NCBI GenBank assembly: GCA_004352715.1
Contig: SCFE01000079.1
Span: 545,952 to 609,951, forward strand
DNA from: Hofstenia miamia
Lineage: Eukaryota; Xenacoelomorpha; Acoela
DNA length: 64,000 nt
Reading direction: 5' to 3'
Positions 23,440-35,352 of the stretch are shown here, in pieces (the first letter of the stretch is position 1; each line of letters opens with the position of its first letter). The translations under genes and the position numbers were made by a program. The notes beneath the pieces were generated by a model. That model saw only the letters and a list, made by a program, of their open reading frames with translations, was not told the DNA's origin and ran no database searches.

Positions 23440-25935
23440 TCAAAATTTCTTAACCAATATTCCATTAACTATGGAATTGAATGCTTTTGCAAGATCTAAA
23501 GATTTAATGTAAGCACTTTCATTTCTATCTATGAGTTGTCTCCAATCGTCTATTGTATCAAATAGAGCATTTTGTTTGAATAAAATCTATTTTTTTAAAT
23601 AACAATTAATCTGATCGTGTAATATCTTTTCGAAAATCTTATTAATTCCAGGTAATATTGACAGAGGTCTGTAATTTGAAGAAATGTTATTTGAACCTAT
23701 GGCAACTTTTAGTTCATCAGGATATTTGTTGCTTTTAATGCATTCATTAAATAAGTCGCATAAAAATCTTGCTATAACACTTACTGACTTTTTAAAAACC
23801 AACTTGGATACTTACAAATTCCGTTGCTTTTCTAATATTTAGACAATTTGCAGTTTTTAGAAATTCATGTAAACAAATGAATTTTAAGAACTTTAGCTTT
23901 GCAGGTTTCTAAAATTTTGTCGCAAAATTATATTGCATTCCATCAAATTTACCCATTTTTATGAAATCTTTATATTTGATATTTCCCATTTATTGTACAT
24001 GTGATTTTCTTTCATATTTAATAGGTATTCGTATGTAATATTCATATGTGGTTTCAAAAACTTGTTAACATATTTCCATTTTTAGAGGATATTTTGATTT
24101 CATTTAAACAAGATTTCAAAAATGAACTTAAATCGCGTTTACAACTATTAGCTGCATCATTCCTGTGCATTTTGTATTTCTTTAGATTTCTATGGGCTAT
24201 ATGCTTTTCATTAATGAGGTTCCAAGAATTTTCAGACATCCATACTTTCCAAGTAGGGATTCTATTTTAATTTGCATAAATGATCTTCTTTATAATTGGA
24301 CAGTGTTCATCATATATAATTGATCCAAATTACTTACTATTGATAAAACTTAGTTTCAAATTAATGGACATTGTTTTATAATAGTTATGCCAATGAAGAT
24401 TTAGTAAATCAAATACAAAATCTGGTTTTGCTAAATCTTTTAGAAATTTTGTAATATATTAATTTCTTCTCTTTGTTTACTTTCAATTTAAAATATATTG
24501 TACAGGTAAATAGATTATCAGAAATGAAGATATCTGTTACTATTGTAATGAGTTTTTATTGTTCGAAATATCAGTAATCAAATAGTCAATCAAACCATTA
24601 ATATGAGTTGGCATTGTTATGTTGATCACTTCTATAACGAAAATATCTATAACATCATGAATTTTCGCGTTATCATGTTTATTTAGATAGTTATGATTAT
24701 AATCACCCATAGGAATTACTGGCGTATTTTCAATCATTGCTCCTGATAATATAGAGGATAACATAGCAGAAAACTCTTTAAAGTTTCGTTTATTGCAATA
24801 ACTTAAATTAATTAAATACCTTACATTCTATATTATAATTTCTCACCATAATTTTTAAATTGGGCATTTTGAACATTTAGATCTTGACGTATTTGTGGAT
24901 GAAAATGCTTAGATACCATCAATAATATGCCCCACTTCTAATTTTGTAGTTGAATTTCTAAGATGTCTATCCTTGAGAAAATATTTTAAGCCAATTTCTT
25001 TTAAATATGCTGTCATTATCAATATCTTTTAACCAGGTTTCTGTTATTCCACCAATTGTGCTTCCATCAATATTGAGAATCAATTCTTCATACTTAGTTA
25101 CTTTATTTGTTAAGCTTTGGAAAATAACATTTAGAAACTTGACTTGGTTTCTTCACATATTCATTAAATTCAATAAAATTTTAAAAAAATTTTAAGCGTA
25201 TTAAATTTTTCTTATTGTAACTTTTAGTTGTTCTATGTATAGTGGGCATTTTTTACTACATGCACTATGACTGGTAGATTCGATTTTAAAATGAGATGAA
25301 TTAACACAATTTATACACTTATGCTTATTCCTTTCATTTTTGATGGGTCATTCTTTATAACTATGATTTTCTGAACAGAGCATGCATAAATTTATCATTA
25401 TTGCACAATATCGATGTAATTTATGTGAATTGTATATATGTGTTTTTGTGAGTTTCATGACGCTATTCAGATAAATTATCAGTTATTAAATTGTTTACAT
25501 TTATTTGAATAAAGATTCTCTTATCTTATCTTATCTAGTGGCCAAAATTACCACATTTACAACACTTCTTGACATAATGATAACTAATAATCAAAATATT
25601 GAGTCCCAATTTCAATTTTGTATTGAGAAATAAAAAATTTATTTTGGGTGTAACCTTTATAACAAATTCGTAGCAATTGCTAAAATCATTGGTTTTAGAA
25701 AACAAAATGGAAATGTCATTTTTCATCAACCTCGTTTAAGAATTCTTTATTTTCAAGAAATAAATAATTTTTAAATGCATCAAGATCCGACAATTCTTCA
25801 AATATTGGAATCCTTGTAATACTAAGTTTTGGTAAAATTTAGTTGATGTTCTTAAGTTGATATTGTTAATCTTTCCTAATGCCGCTTCTGCCATCTTGGT
25901 TTCTTGATTTGATTTACAAAACAAAACAATGTCAT
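23440..25935 (-). mobile_element. Decayed LINE (family E) with ORF1, endonuclease and RT
   Basis: Read right to left, pieces of a complete LINE appear in the expected order. At 25250-25924 is an ORF1/gag-like zinc-knuckle array (CCKCGNFGH, then CMLCSENHSYKE, then HKCINCVNSSHF and ACSKKCPLY). At 24540-25060 are endonuclease remnants (GGITETWLK and VIPMGDYN). At 24054-24239 is a charged linker. At 23587-23802 is an RT finger segment (SSNYRPLSILPGINKIFEKI), and at 23460-23580 the palm as SLDLAKAFNSI. Many stops break every domain. A short LINE-A 3' end has inserted into the zinc-knuckle array at about 25441-25537. Confidence 0.75.
25441..25537 (+). mobile_element. LINE-A 3'-end insertion with (TTATC)n tail
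   Basis: The sequence from GACGCTATTCAGATAAATTA to the TTATC repeats at 25518-25535 matches, in reverse orientation, the 3' end of the LINE at 26.0-28.6 kb. It splits the zinc-knuckle array of the surrounding minus-strand LINE, so it is a severely 5'-truncated later insertion. Confidence 0.75.
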
Positions 25936-26003
25936 TACTTTTATGGTAAAAAAATTCAGTTACAAAATAATATATCCAATATTTGATTGCAAGCTGATGG
26001 ATG

Positions 26004-28562
26004 TTAGTTAAGATAAGATAAGATAAGAGATTCTATAGATAAGAGATTCTATATTCAGATAAATGTTTACAATTCAATAACTGATAATTTATCTGAATAG
26101 CGTCATAAATTACAAAAAAGTAACCAATCTACAAATCAACATACATTACAAAAAGTAACAATTCTTACAGGCTATGGATGAATTACTTTATATTGCTATT
26201 TTAATGACGAGTTATCGTATAGTCATTGTTGTAAAATTTAAATCCTAACCATGATGTACCTAAAATATATTTTTGCTTAAGGAAGATTTTTAAACGCTTT
26301 TTAAAAGGTTTCAATTTTTCAATGCTTTTAATTTCTTTAGGTAGCGAATTCCAGGTTCGAATTGCGACATTAATGAAAGATTTCTTCAAAACTTTTTTCT
26401 TATACTTAACACATGTAAAAATTTTAGATCTTGAATTCTGTTTATACGCAAATCCCGGGAATTTAATTGAATTATAAGGCGGTAGATTTTTTACTAGTTT
26501 GAAAAATGTTAGCAAGGTATTTAAAATGACGAGTTGTTTTGGAAAGAGAATTGACCTAGAAATGTAATGTTTAGTTTTCGATGAATTTTTTGCTGAGATA
26601 TTCAGTGCCCATTTTAATTGAATGTCAAGTTTTCTATAAAGCACATCACTTAAATCAGTAAATAAGATGTTTGCATAATTAAGGTGGCTCATGATAAAAG
26701 CATGGAAGAATTAAATAATTGCACAAGGTGGTAACTGCTTAACTACTAGTGTCATACTTTTTATACCTATAGCTAGTTTTCTAACTGTTATGTTAATGTG
26801 AGTGTTGAACTTTAACTTTGAGTCAATGGTTACGCCTAAGTACTTGAAAGTGTCTACAATAGGTACATTAACAGTATTAATTTTCAAAGTCATTTTGGAA
26901 ACATCGTAGTTATTTTTATTGGGCTGCAAAATACAAAATTCCGTCTTAGCTTCATTAATTATCAACTTATGCATTGAAAAATATTTTGACAATTTGTTGC
27001 AATTGAATTCTATTGATTCCACTGCTGAGTGCAATGATGTATTATCGCTGAAGATGCAGGTGTCATCGGCATATTGAATTAGATTGCAATTGGTTATTGA
27101 CTGCATGTCATTTACATAAATACTAAAAAGAAGAGGACCTAGAATCGTTCCTTGAGGCACCCCATTGTAAACCGGTAACCAATCAGAAAAAATATCGTTT
27201 AATTTAACTCTCTGGAATCTTTGGTTAAGGTAACTAGTTATCAATTGCTTACTATTACAAGAAAATCCTAAGTAAGATAGTTTTTCAATAAGTATTTTGT
27301 GATTAATCGAATCAAAGGCTTTTGAGAGATCTAAACAAGCTATAGCTACAAATTTATTAGAATCGAGGGATGCTCTCCATTTTTCAGTAGCATGTAATAG
27401 TGCATCAGTTGTTGAAAAATTTTTGCGAAATCCAAATTGGGTGTTCGATAATAAATTATACTTATTAAAATGTTCAATTATTTGGTTATGCAATAATCTT
27501 TCGAATATTTTACTTATTGGAGAAGTAATTGAAATTGGTCGATAATTAGTGGCAATTGAAGGATCGTTTTTCTTAAAAATAGGAGTAATGTGAGCAAGTT
27601 TTAGATAATCTGGGAAGTGATTGCATTTTATAGATTCATTAAAGATGAAATTTAAAGGACTTGCAATGATATCTGCAGTCATTTTAAGAGCCCAAGAGGG
27701 GATATTTGAGGGACCACTTGATTTGTTGGACTTAAGCTTAAGAATCGATTTAATAATTTCATAGGTAGTTGAGAATCGGAAATAAAATTCAGGTGTAAAG
27801 ATTTTGTGTGAGAGGTTTTTGTATTTAATAAGGGGGGCCGTTGTAATTTCCTAAGTTGACAAAAGTCTTGTTTAATTCATTAGAAATTTCTAAATTGTCG
27901 GTTAGATTATTTCCATTTTGATCTTTAATCACATCAATTAAGTTTGATTTAGATTGCTTATAATTTGTGATTTCTTTTATTAGTTTCCATTTTGACTTTT
28001 CATTTGGAAGACGCGTATACTCATTTTTGATAAATTCATTGAATGCCCTACGAGATGCAATATTCGAGGCATTTCTGGCCTTTTTATAGGCAGCAAAGTT
28101 CTTGTTAGTTCGAGAATTTATAAAATGTTTATATGCTTTGTTCTTTTCGCGAATTAAAGCTTTACAAGTGTCAGATATCCAGGGTTTGTTAGAAAAAGTA
28201 TTGTTTGCTTTGGATTTGGTTGTGGATTTAACCATTATTTTCCTTTCAGGGCAAAATCTGTTGAGGTAAAATTCAAAAATGTCTGAGAAATTTTTTAGCA
28301 TTTCATTTATATTTGATGCAGAATATACAGGAAACCAATTTTCTGATGAGAGGGATGATTTAAAATTATTAATATTTTCAATACACTTTTCACGAGTTTT
28401 AATCCATTTCGTGGTAATTTTTGGGGTTGAGTGAGAAGACTTTTGAAATTTAATAGATGCAAAACAGTGATCCGAGAATGGGCATTCAGAAGAGGTGTAC
28501 TGGAAGTGTGTATTATTGTTTTCAGCTAATGCAATGTAGTCAATTATGTTGAGAACTGGAAT
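26004..28562 (-). mobile_element. LINE (family A), nearly intact RT half
   Basis: Reading right to left: an endonuclease tail (about 28440-28560, ECPFSDHCFASIKF), a linker, the RT, a C-terminal domain, a 3' UTR and a (TTATC)n tail at about 26006-26030. Within the UTR a 16-bp unit (AGATAAGAGATTCTAT) is tandemly doubled at 26022-26053. The 5' end is truncated near 28562 inside the endonuclease. Related copies lie at 29.4-30.15 kb (plus) and 39.55-40.18 kb (minus). Confidence 0.88.
26201..28560 (-). pseudogene. LINE-A endonuclease tail, reverse transcriptase and C-domain
   Basis: The coding region is interrupted only twice. A run of six C (GGGGGG on plus near 27833) shifts the frame between the linker and the RT, and one in-frame TAA at 26711-26713 separates the RT from its C-terminal domain. 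Linker landmarks are KPWISDTCKALIREKNKAY and KSKWKLIKEITN. RT blocks are LKLAHITPIFKKNDP, ATNYRPISITSPISKIFERL, NTQFGFRKNFSTTDAL, ACLDLSKAFDSINHKIL, GVPQGTILGPLLFSIYVND, the intact box QYADDTCIFSD and thumb DTFKYLGVTIDSKLKF. The C-domain has MSHLNYANILFTDL and AIRTWNSLPKEIKSI. Catalytic Asp residues are retained, so inactivation looks recent. CR1/Jockey-like. Confidence 0.88.
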
Positions 28563-29395
28563 AACTTGCCATTTGGAAAACTAGATAATCTGGATAAGCT
28601 TTAGAAAAATAGGAATTAGATTAATTCTCATTTTCCCCAAAAGTAGCAATAAGGCTTGGTCAGGATATACATTCTATAATAGGCTTAACTAGCAACAATT
28701 TGAAAAAATTGTAAATATATTGCAAATATCACTTTCTGTAAATGAAAACTATTGTTTTGTGCAATTGTACTTTTTGACATTGTTATTGCAGTTCTTATTT
28801 TATTAGTTCTTGTGGTTTAGTTGATTTGCTTGCATGCAATGCTGGAACAATAATAGAATATTTCTATTTCTCCTTCCTCTTCTTCATTTTAGAAAGGCAA
28901 TTCACTACAATTTTAAACCGGCGTTTATTAAAATTAAAAAACCGGTTTAATCCAATACCTGTCAAATGAATTCAAGTCAAATAGTAAGGCCGAAAAATGT
29001 ATGAACATCTTGGTGTGTGTTGACAAGAGTAGAAGAAAATGGACAAAAATCTGTCTTCAGAAAGCGTCAAGAAAAGAAATATAATACAAAATAAAACATA
29101 AAAAAAGAATGAATATTTTCAAATATTAATAATAATTAACTTGGACTATTGTGATTTTAGTTCTTATTAATAGAATAATCTGGATTATAAGATTTAAAAC
29201 CTCGCCATTTCAGTCTATTTGTATTATAGATATAAATTTTCCAATTACACCGATTACACTTGCATTTTCAGCGATAATTCATCAATTAATCCATAGAATT
29301 GAATTGTAACAAATTGTCAAAATATTTTTGCATGCACAAGTTAAATATTAATTAAGCCAAGAGAGAATTTTATATTTTTCAGCCCAATAAAAGCA
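28563..29395. other. Unassigned AT-rich DNA
   Basis: Nothing recognised between two LINE-A copies. Confidence 0.4.
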
Positions 29396-29399
29396 ATTA

Positions 29400-30150
29400 C
29401 GATGTTTCTGCAGTGACTTAAATGTAAATAATATTAATGTTCCTATCGTAGACACTTTCAAGTATTTAGGAGTAACTATTGACTCAAAGTTAAAATTCAA
29501 CTCTTCTATCAATTTAATAAATAGAAAACTAGCTATAGGTATTAAAAGTATGACACTAGTGGTTAGTGTGCAATAATTCAATACTTCCATGCATTAATTA
29601 TGAGCCACCTTAATTAAGCAAACATTTTATTTACTGACCTAAGCGATGTTCTTTATTAAAAACTTGATATTCAATTAAAGTGGGCATTAAATATCTCGAC
29701 GAAAAAATCATCGAATACTAAGCAATATATTTCTAGGTCAATTCTTTTTCCGATACAACTCATCATTTTGAATAATCTGCTGACATTCAGATAATCTACT
29801 ACTTTAGTGTGATTACAATGAAGCTATTTACTCATAAACAGAATTCAGATCAAAACTTGTTAAATGTGTTACCTATAAGAAAATCATTTTAAAGAAATCC
29901 TTCAGTGATGTCGCCATTCGAACCTGGAATTCGTTACCCAAATAAATTAAAAACATTTAAAGAATGAAATCTTTTAAAAAGGATTTACAAATCTTTAAGC
30001 AGAAATATATATAAATCATGGCTAGAATATAAATTTTAAAGTAATGATTATACTACTATAACTCGTTATTAAAATAGTACTATAGTAATTTATCCATAGC
30101 CTGGAAGAGTTCTTTTGTAATTTATTTGATTTGTATTTAAGTTTAAGATT
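29400..30150 (+). mobile_element. LINE-A copy, C-terminal end (decayed)
   Basis: Plus-strand homologue of the 26.1-26.9 kb region. It carries DTFKYLGVTIDSKLKF-like sequence (about 29452-29500), MSHLN-like sequence at about 29600, and the final NSLPK-like block near 29930, with many indels and stops. It is 5'-truncated in the RT thumb. Confidence 0.75.
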
Positions 30151-30151
30151 A

Positions 30152-30831
30152 ATGGTTAACGCACATGTTCCTTATTGTTGCTAAACAAAATTAAACAAAA
30201 TTAATTACAATCATTAATTGCACTTCTAATCAAACCGGTCCTAACGTAGACCAAACCAGGACGTAGTCCGAACCAGGACGTAGCTTTGTCATTTGGGTTT
30301 GTAGAAAGAATTACTCTTTGAAAAAATATTTGATATGGCTAAGAGTAATTCACAAACTAAAATTTCCAAAGTGAGTTTAATAAATTTGGTAGAATATAAT
30401 AGTAGGAAAACGAACATCGCCAGATCGGCCCCTTGTCGTTTAGGAAACCAATGTCTCATAAAAACAAAAAGTTTGACGGAGCAGGCCAAAATTTGAAAAC
30501 AATGTGTTTTATGGAGTAAACTCTATTGTTCAAGGCAGCTGTTTAGATTAGTTTCAATCGAAACTCGGTTTGAAAATGGCAAAGATTTCATCAAGACAAA
30601 CAAAATGTTTTTGTTATATATGGGAAAATTAAATTCTTTACTATGCATTAGTTGTCATATGCGAAAAAAAACAGCTACATGTAGCACACCTTTCAATATA
30701 TTCGTAGCTATTGTCTGCTTAGATCTTTCTAAAGCTTTCGATTCTATTGATTATAGCATATTAATAAAAATATTATTCTATATGGTATTTCCAGGAATAG
30801 CAGAAATTTTTATTAATTACCTTTTTGAAAC
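30152..30831 (+). repeat. Repeat R fused to LINE-A RT palm, copy 1
   Basis: About 550 bp that is not LINE-like (30152-30695) is followed directly by LINE-A RT sequence beginning IFVAIVCLDLSKAFDSI, open until the N gap at 30832. The same fusion, reverse-complemented, occurs at 40181-40770. Within R the word ACCAGGACGTAG is repeated near 30260-30280. Function unknown. Confidence 0.75.
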
Positions 30832-31831
30832 NNNNNNNNNNNNNNNNNNNNNNNNNNNNNNNNNNNNNNNNNNNNNNNNNNNNNNNNNNNNNNNNNNNNN
30901 NNNNNNNNNNNNNNNNNNNNNNNNNNNNNNNNNNNNNNNNNNNNNNNNNNNNNNNNNNNNNNNNNNNNNNNNNNNNNNNNNNNNNNNNNNNNNNNNNNNN
31001 NNNNNNNNNNNNNNNNNNNNNNNNNNNNNNNNNNNNNNNNNNNNNNNNNNNNNNNNNNNNNNNNNNNNNNNNNNNNNNNNNNNNNNNNNNNNNNNNNNNN
31101 NNNNNNNNNNNNNNNNNNNNNNNNNNNNNNNNNNNNNNNNNNNNNNNNNNNNNNNNNNNNNNNNNNNNNNNNNNNNNNNNNNNNNNNNNNNNNNNNNNNN
31201 NNNNNNNNNNNNNNNNNNNNNNNNNNNNNNNNNNNNNNNNNNNNNNNNNNNNNNNNNNNNNNNNNNNNNNNNNNNNNNNNNNNNNNNNNNNNNNNNNNNN
31301 NNNNNNNNNNNNNNNNNNNNNNNNNNNNNNNNNNNNNNNNNNNNNNNNNNNNNNNNNNNNNNNNNNNNNNNNNNNNNNNNNNNNNNNNNNNNNNNNNNNN
31401 NNNNNNNNNNNNNNNNNNNNNNNNNNNNNNNNNNNNNNNNNNNNNNNNNNNNNNNNNNNNNNNNNNNNNNNNNNNNNNNNNNNNNNNNNNNNNNNNNNNN
31501 NNNNNNNNNNNNNNNNNNNNNNNNNNNNNNNNNNNNNNNNNNNNNNNNNNNNNNNNNNNNNNNNNNNNNNNNNNNNNNNNNNNNNNNNNNNNNNNNNNNN
31601 NNNNNNNNNNNNNNNNNNNNNNNNNNNNNNNNNNNNNNNNNNNNNNNNNNNNNNNNNNNNNNNNNNNNNNNNNNNNNNNNNNNNNNNNNNNNNNNNNNNN
31701 NNNNNNNNNNNNNNNNNNNNNNNNNNNNNNNNNNNNNNNNNNNNNNNNNNNNNNNNNNNNNNNNNNNNNNNNNNNNNNNNNNNNNNNNNNNNNNNNNNNN
31801 NNNNNNNNNNNNNNNNNNNNNNNNNNNNNNN
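30832..31831. other. N gap, exactly 1000 bases
   Basis: A placeholder-sized gap separating a plus-strand LINE-A-type RT from a minus-strand LINE-B RT. Any frame crossing it is meaningless. Confidence 0.95.
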
Positions 31832-34342
31832 TTTTAATTCATTATCTATTTCCACTCCTAAATAGCTGACTGAATCACTTTGCTTTATTGGCTTATTATT
31901 TATTTTTAGTTCTATATCACTTATTAGATTTCTTTGTGCCTTCGGTGAAAAAATTATAAATTGAGTTTTTTCAATATTTAGTATTAGTTGATTATTAGTA
32001 AAATAATTGTTTAATTTTTCTATATCTTTTTGGAGGTTTTTTGTAGCATCAAAAGCATTTTTTGCGGTACTTATTAGACATGTGTCGTCGCCATATTGGT
32101 AAATGTCGCTGTGTTTAACATGTTTTATTATATCATTTACAAAAATTGCAAATGAAATAGATCCACGTACAGTACCTTGGGGCTCCCCACGGTCAGTCAT
32201 AACATAACTTGATTTTTTACTGTTTAATATTACACGTTGCTGTCTATTTTTTAAGAAGTTCATGATTAAATTAATTGAGTTAACACCAAAATTATAATTT
32301 ATAAGCTTGTCTTGCAAGATATCGAAATTCATTGAATTGAATGCCTTACTTAAATCTAGTAATGCTACACAACTGCAGTTATTATGAGATATATTAGACT
32401 TAATTTGTTGCGTGATTGATAAAATTGGGTCCTGGGTGCTATGCCTAGCACGAAAACCAAATTGATTATTCGATAAGGATGTTTTCAGATTTTAGGAATT
32501 NAAGTTCATGATTAAATTAATTGAGTTAACACCAAAATTATAATTTATAAGCTTGTCTTGCAAGATATCGAAATTCATTGAATTGAATGCCTTACTTAAA
32601 TCTAGTAATGCTACACAACTGCAGTTATTATGAGATATATTAGACTTAATTTGTTGCGTGATCGATAAAATTGCGTCCAGGATGCTATGCCCAGCACGAA
32701 AACCAAATTGCTTATTCGGTAGGATTTTTTCAGATTTTGGAATGCGTTTATTTGAATCATACAACAGTTTTTCAAAGAGTTTGCGTTTAGGTTGTCACGT
32801 TTTTTACATATAGGTGTTATATCTGATTTTTTGTAAGTAAGTCTGGAAATTCACCATCAATAATACATTGATTAAATGCGATTAATCATTGTCCTAAAAA
32901 AATAGGAAAAAAACGTTTAATAATAAAAAATGGGAGATTATAAGAAGCGGTTGATTTGTCGGTATCAAGACTTTTAACAATGTTTTCTATTTCATTGATT
33001 GTAGCAAGTCCAAAGGAAAATTGTTTTGAGTGTTTGAGATTATAATCATTTACAAAAATTGCAATTAAAATAGGGCCAAGTACAGTACCTTGGGGCACCC
33101 CACGGTCAGTCGTAACATAACTTGATTTTTTACCGTTTAATACTACACGCTGCTGTCTATTTTTTAAGAAGTTCATGATTAAATTAATTGAGTTAACACA
33201 AAATTATAATGTATAAGCTTGTGTTGCAAGATATCGAAATTCATTGAATTGAATGCCTTACTTAAATCTAGTAATGCTACACAACTGCAGTTATTATGAG
33301 ATATATTAGACTTAATTTGTTGCGTGATCGATAAAATTGCGTCCAGGATGCTATGCCCAGCACGAAAACCAAATTGCTTATTCGGTAGGATTTTTTCAGA
33401 TTTTGGAATGCGTTTATTTGAATCATACAACAGTTTTTCAAAGAGTTTGCGTTTAGGTTGTCACGTTTTTTACATATAGGTGTTATATCTGATTTTTTGT
33501 AAGTAAGTCTGGAAATTCACCATCAATAATACATTGATTAAATGCGATTAATCATTGTCCTAAAAAAATAGGAAAAAAACGTTTAATAATAAAAAATGGG
33601 AGATTATAAGAAGCGGTTGATTTGTCGGTATCAAGACTTTTAACAATGTTTTCTATTTCATTGATTGTAGCAAGTCCAAAGGAAAATTGTTTTGAGTGTT
33701 TGAGATTATAAGAATTTTGTTTTTTCTTATAAGATGAGTTTTGTCTGTAACGGTAGTATTATTGATGTTTAATTCATTTATTTTGGATGAAAGACCTTTA
33801 GATTTTCCGATAAATTTATGGATGTATCGCCATTTTTCTCGAGTAGAATTTAATTGGTTAAAGAATTTTTGCCGAGCTTTAGTTAAATTTTTTGTTTTTA
33901 ATTGCTTAATTACTTTCTTTGATTTTTAGTAATTGGTCCAATTAGTCTTTATCGACTCGGATTTTGCAAGATCAAATAATTCTCATTTAATTGATACTAG
34001 TTCATGGACTTGATTATCGTCGGTGTTTGAAAAAGGAAATTTAATTGCTTTAACCTTAACCCGACGCTTCTTAATTGGGGCAATAGTGTTTAATGCTTTG
34101 TAGATTTCTTTTGCAATGTAATTAATCATTTTAGGTCCAGAATTTAATATGTAAGTATAGTTAAATGGGGTGTTTTTTAAGGCCTTTTCCATTTTTTCAT
34201 CTGAGTAAGATAAATAGTCTCTTGCATTTATGATTTTAAATTGCTTGCTTTTAGTAGTTTTGTTACTAATATATGTACACAGTGCATGATCAATTTTAGC
34301 TCCAATACTATTTTTAGCTTTTATAAATGAACTACCAAATTG
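31832..34342 (-). mobile_element. LINE (family B) with internally duplicated RT segment
   Basis: Right to left: an endonuclease tail and linker (34335-33730; AKNSIGAKIDHALC, STREKWRYIHKFIG), then RT blocks present in up to three partial copies. The segment QFGFRAGHSILDAIL...LLDLSKAFNSMNFDIL occurs at about 33200-33400, 32530-32730 and (diverged) 32290-32490. GVPQGTVLGPI occurs near 33070-33100 and its variant GEPQGTVRGSI near 32160-32195. The catalytic box is YGDD (32084-32095), followed by thumb VSYLGVEIDNELK. A single N at 32501 lies at one joint. Part of the duplication may be assembly-made. Inactive as assembled. Confidence 0.8.
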
Positions 34343-34343
34343 T

Positions 34344-35240
34344 TGTCAATCACTTTGCTACATTTTTGCTGATGATGTGAAGATTTCAAACAATAACTTT
34401 CAAGAATTAGTGGTTGATACTGAAAGAATTATAAAATGGGCTGCAACTAATAAAATGAAATTTAACTTCCACAAGTTTCATTTAATGAGTATCAATTCTT
34501 CATACATAGCGCATAAAATAGAAACTGAAAATCTTCAGATTGATACTTCCAAACATGTGAATGATTTAGGAGTTAATATATCGTATAATTTATCGTGGTC
34601 ATATCATATTTTTCAGAGAATTAAAAAATCCAATATAACATTATTACAACTACGAAGAAATTTACCTTCAAGTCTACCATCGTCTACTAAATTTAAATTA
34701 TTTAAATCGATTATCATGCCAAGTTTATTTTATGCCTCTCCTATTTGGTATGCAAACTCCACAGATATAGACAAACTTGAAAAATTTCAAAAAAAATGTT
34801 TAAGATGGATTAGTAATATGGCATACAAAAATGCTTTAATTTACTATAAACTCCTACCAGTTTCTTTATTTCTTCAATTAAAGGATGTCCATCAATTAAT
34901 AGATATAATCCATGGAAGATATGATTTAATTAATATTTTAGACTATGTTTCATTTGAATTCAAAAACAATCGAAAAACTAAAAGTCTACTATTTGTTATA
35001 AAGAAAACGAAGAAAAATACTAGTGATCATTGGTACTTTAATAGAATTTGCTGCATTGGGAATTATTTAATTCGGGAATACAATTTTGATTTCTTTGGAA
35101 ATCCAAAAATTAGCAAAAAGAAAATGTACGATATTCTTTATGAATTTTTAGAAAATTCATATGAAAGTAATGGATGTAAACGATTCTTTTTATGTTTATG
35201 CAGTAACTGCAAAAAATCATTTATTTTTTGTAAATATTAA
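34344..35240 (+). CDS. LINE-C reverse transcriptase C-terminal half
   Basis: A continuous open frame without internal stops after 34344. It starts with the RT catalytic box CYIFADDVKIS, then a palm/thumb region (NDLGVNISYNLSWSYH, the counterpart of 'YLGV.ID..L.W..H'), IMPSLFYASPIWYANS (the 'L.Y.SPVW' block) and IDKLEKFQKKCLRWIS. Beyond these is a family-specific tail of about 130 residues ending in a Cys-rich cluster (CKRFFLCLCSNCKKSF then CKY) just before the TAA. The other copy shows the same tail, so it is a real feature of the family. The clade is uncertain; the arrangement fits the broad CR1/Jockey group. The open frame and matching second copy suggest recent mobility. Confidence 0.8.
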   Translation, partial: CQSLCYIFADDVKISNNNFQELVVDTERIIKWAATNKMKFNFHKFHLMSINSSYIAHKIETENLQIDTSKHVNDLGVNISYNLSWSYHIFQRIKKSNITLLQLRRNLPSSLPSSTKFKLFKSIIMPSLFYASPIWYANSTDIDKLEKFQKKCLRWISNMAYKNALIYYKLLPVSLFLQLKDVHQLIDIIHGRYDLINILDYVSFEFKNNRKTKSLLFVIKKTKKNTSDHWYFNRICCIGNYLIREYNFDFFGNPKISKKKMYDILYEFLENSYESNGCKRFFLCLCSNCKKSFIFCKY

Positions 35241-35300
35241 TAATGCTTTTTATATTTATGTTATTCTATATTATTGTATACTTATCTACAGTTTAATAAA

Positions 35301-35302
<2 letters not shown>

Positions 35303-35351
<49 letters not shown>

Positions 35352-35352
35352 A
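35303..35352 (+). repeat. (TAG)n microsatellite tail
   Basis: About 17 uninterrupted AGT/TAG units directly at the 3' end of LINE-C. The minus-strand copy ends in a shorter, slightly mutated form (38581-38606), so the array is part of the element's end. Confidence 0.9.

Larger units (their letters stand above)
34343..35352 (+). mobile_element. LINE (family C) copy 1 with (TAG)n tail
   Basis: It begins abruptly inside the RT at the catalytic FADD box (about 34352-34375), abutting LINE-B, and ends in a uniform (TAG/AGT)n array at 35303-35352 after a short UTR with AATAAA-like sequence. A nearly identical copy lies on the minus strand at 38581-39437. Confidence 0.88.

Noticed and set aside
32084-32095. 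YGDD as a sign of an integrated RNA-virus polymerase
   Set aside because: Surrounding blocks (DLSKAFNSM, PQGTV, SYLGVEID) are LINE RT.
30605-32332. Frames of several hundred codons on both strands
   Set aside because: Mostly composed of the 1000-N gap; only the LINE RT ends on either side are real.
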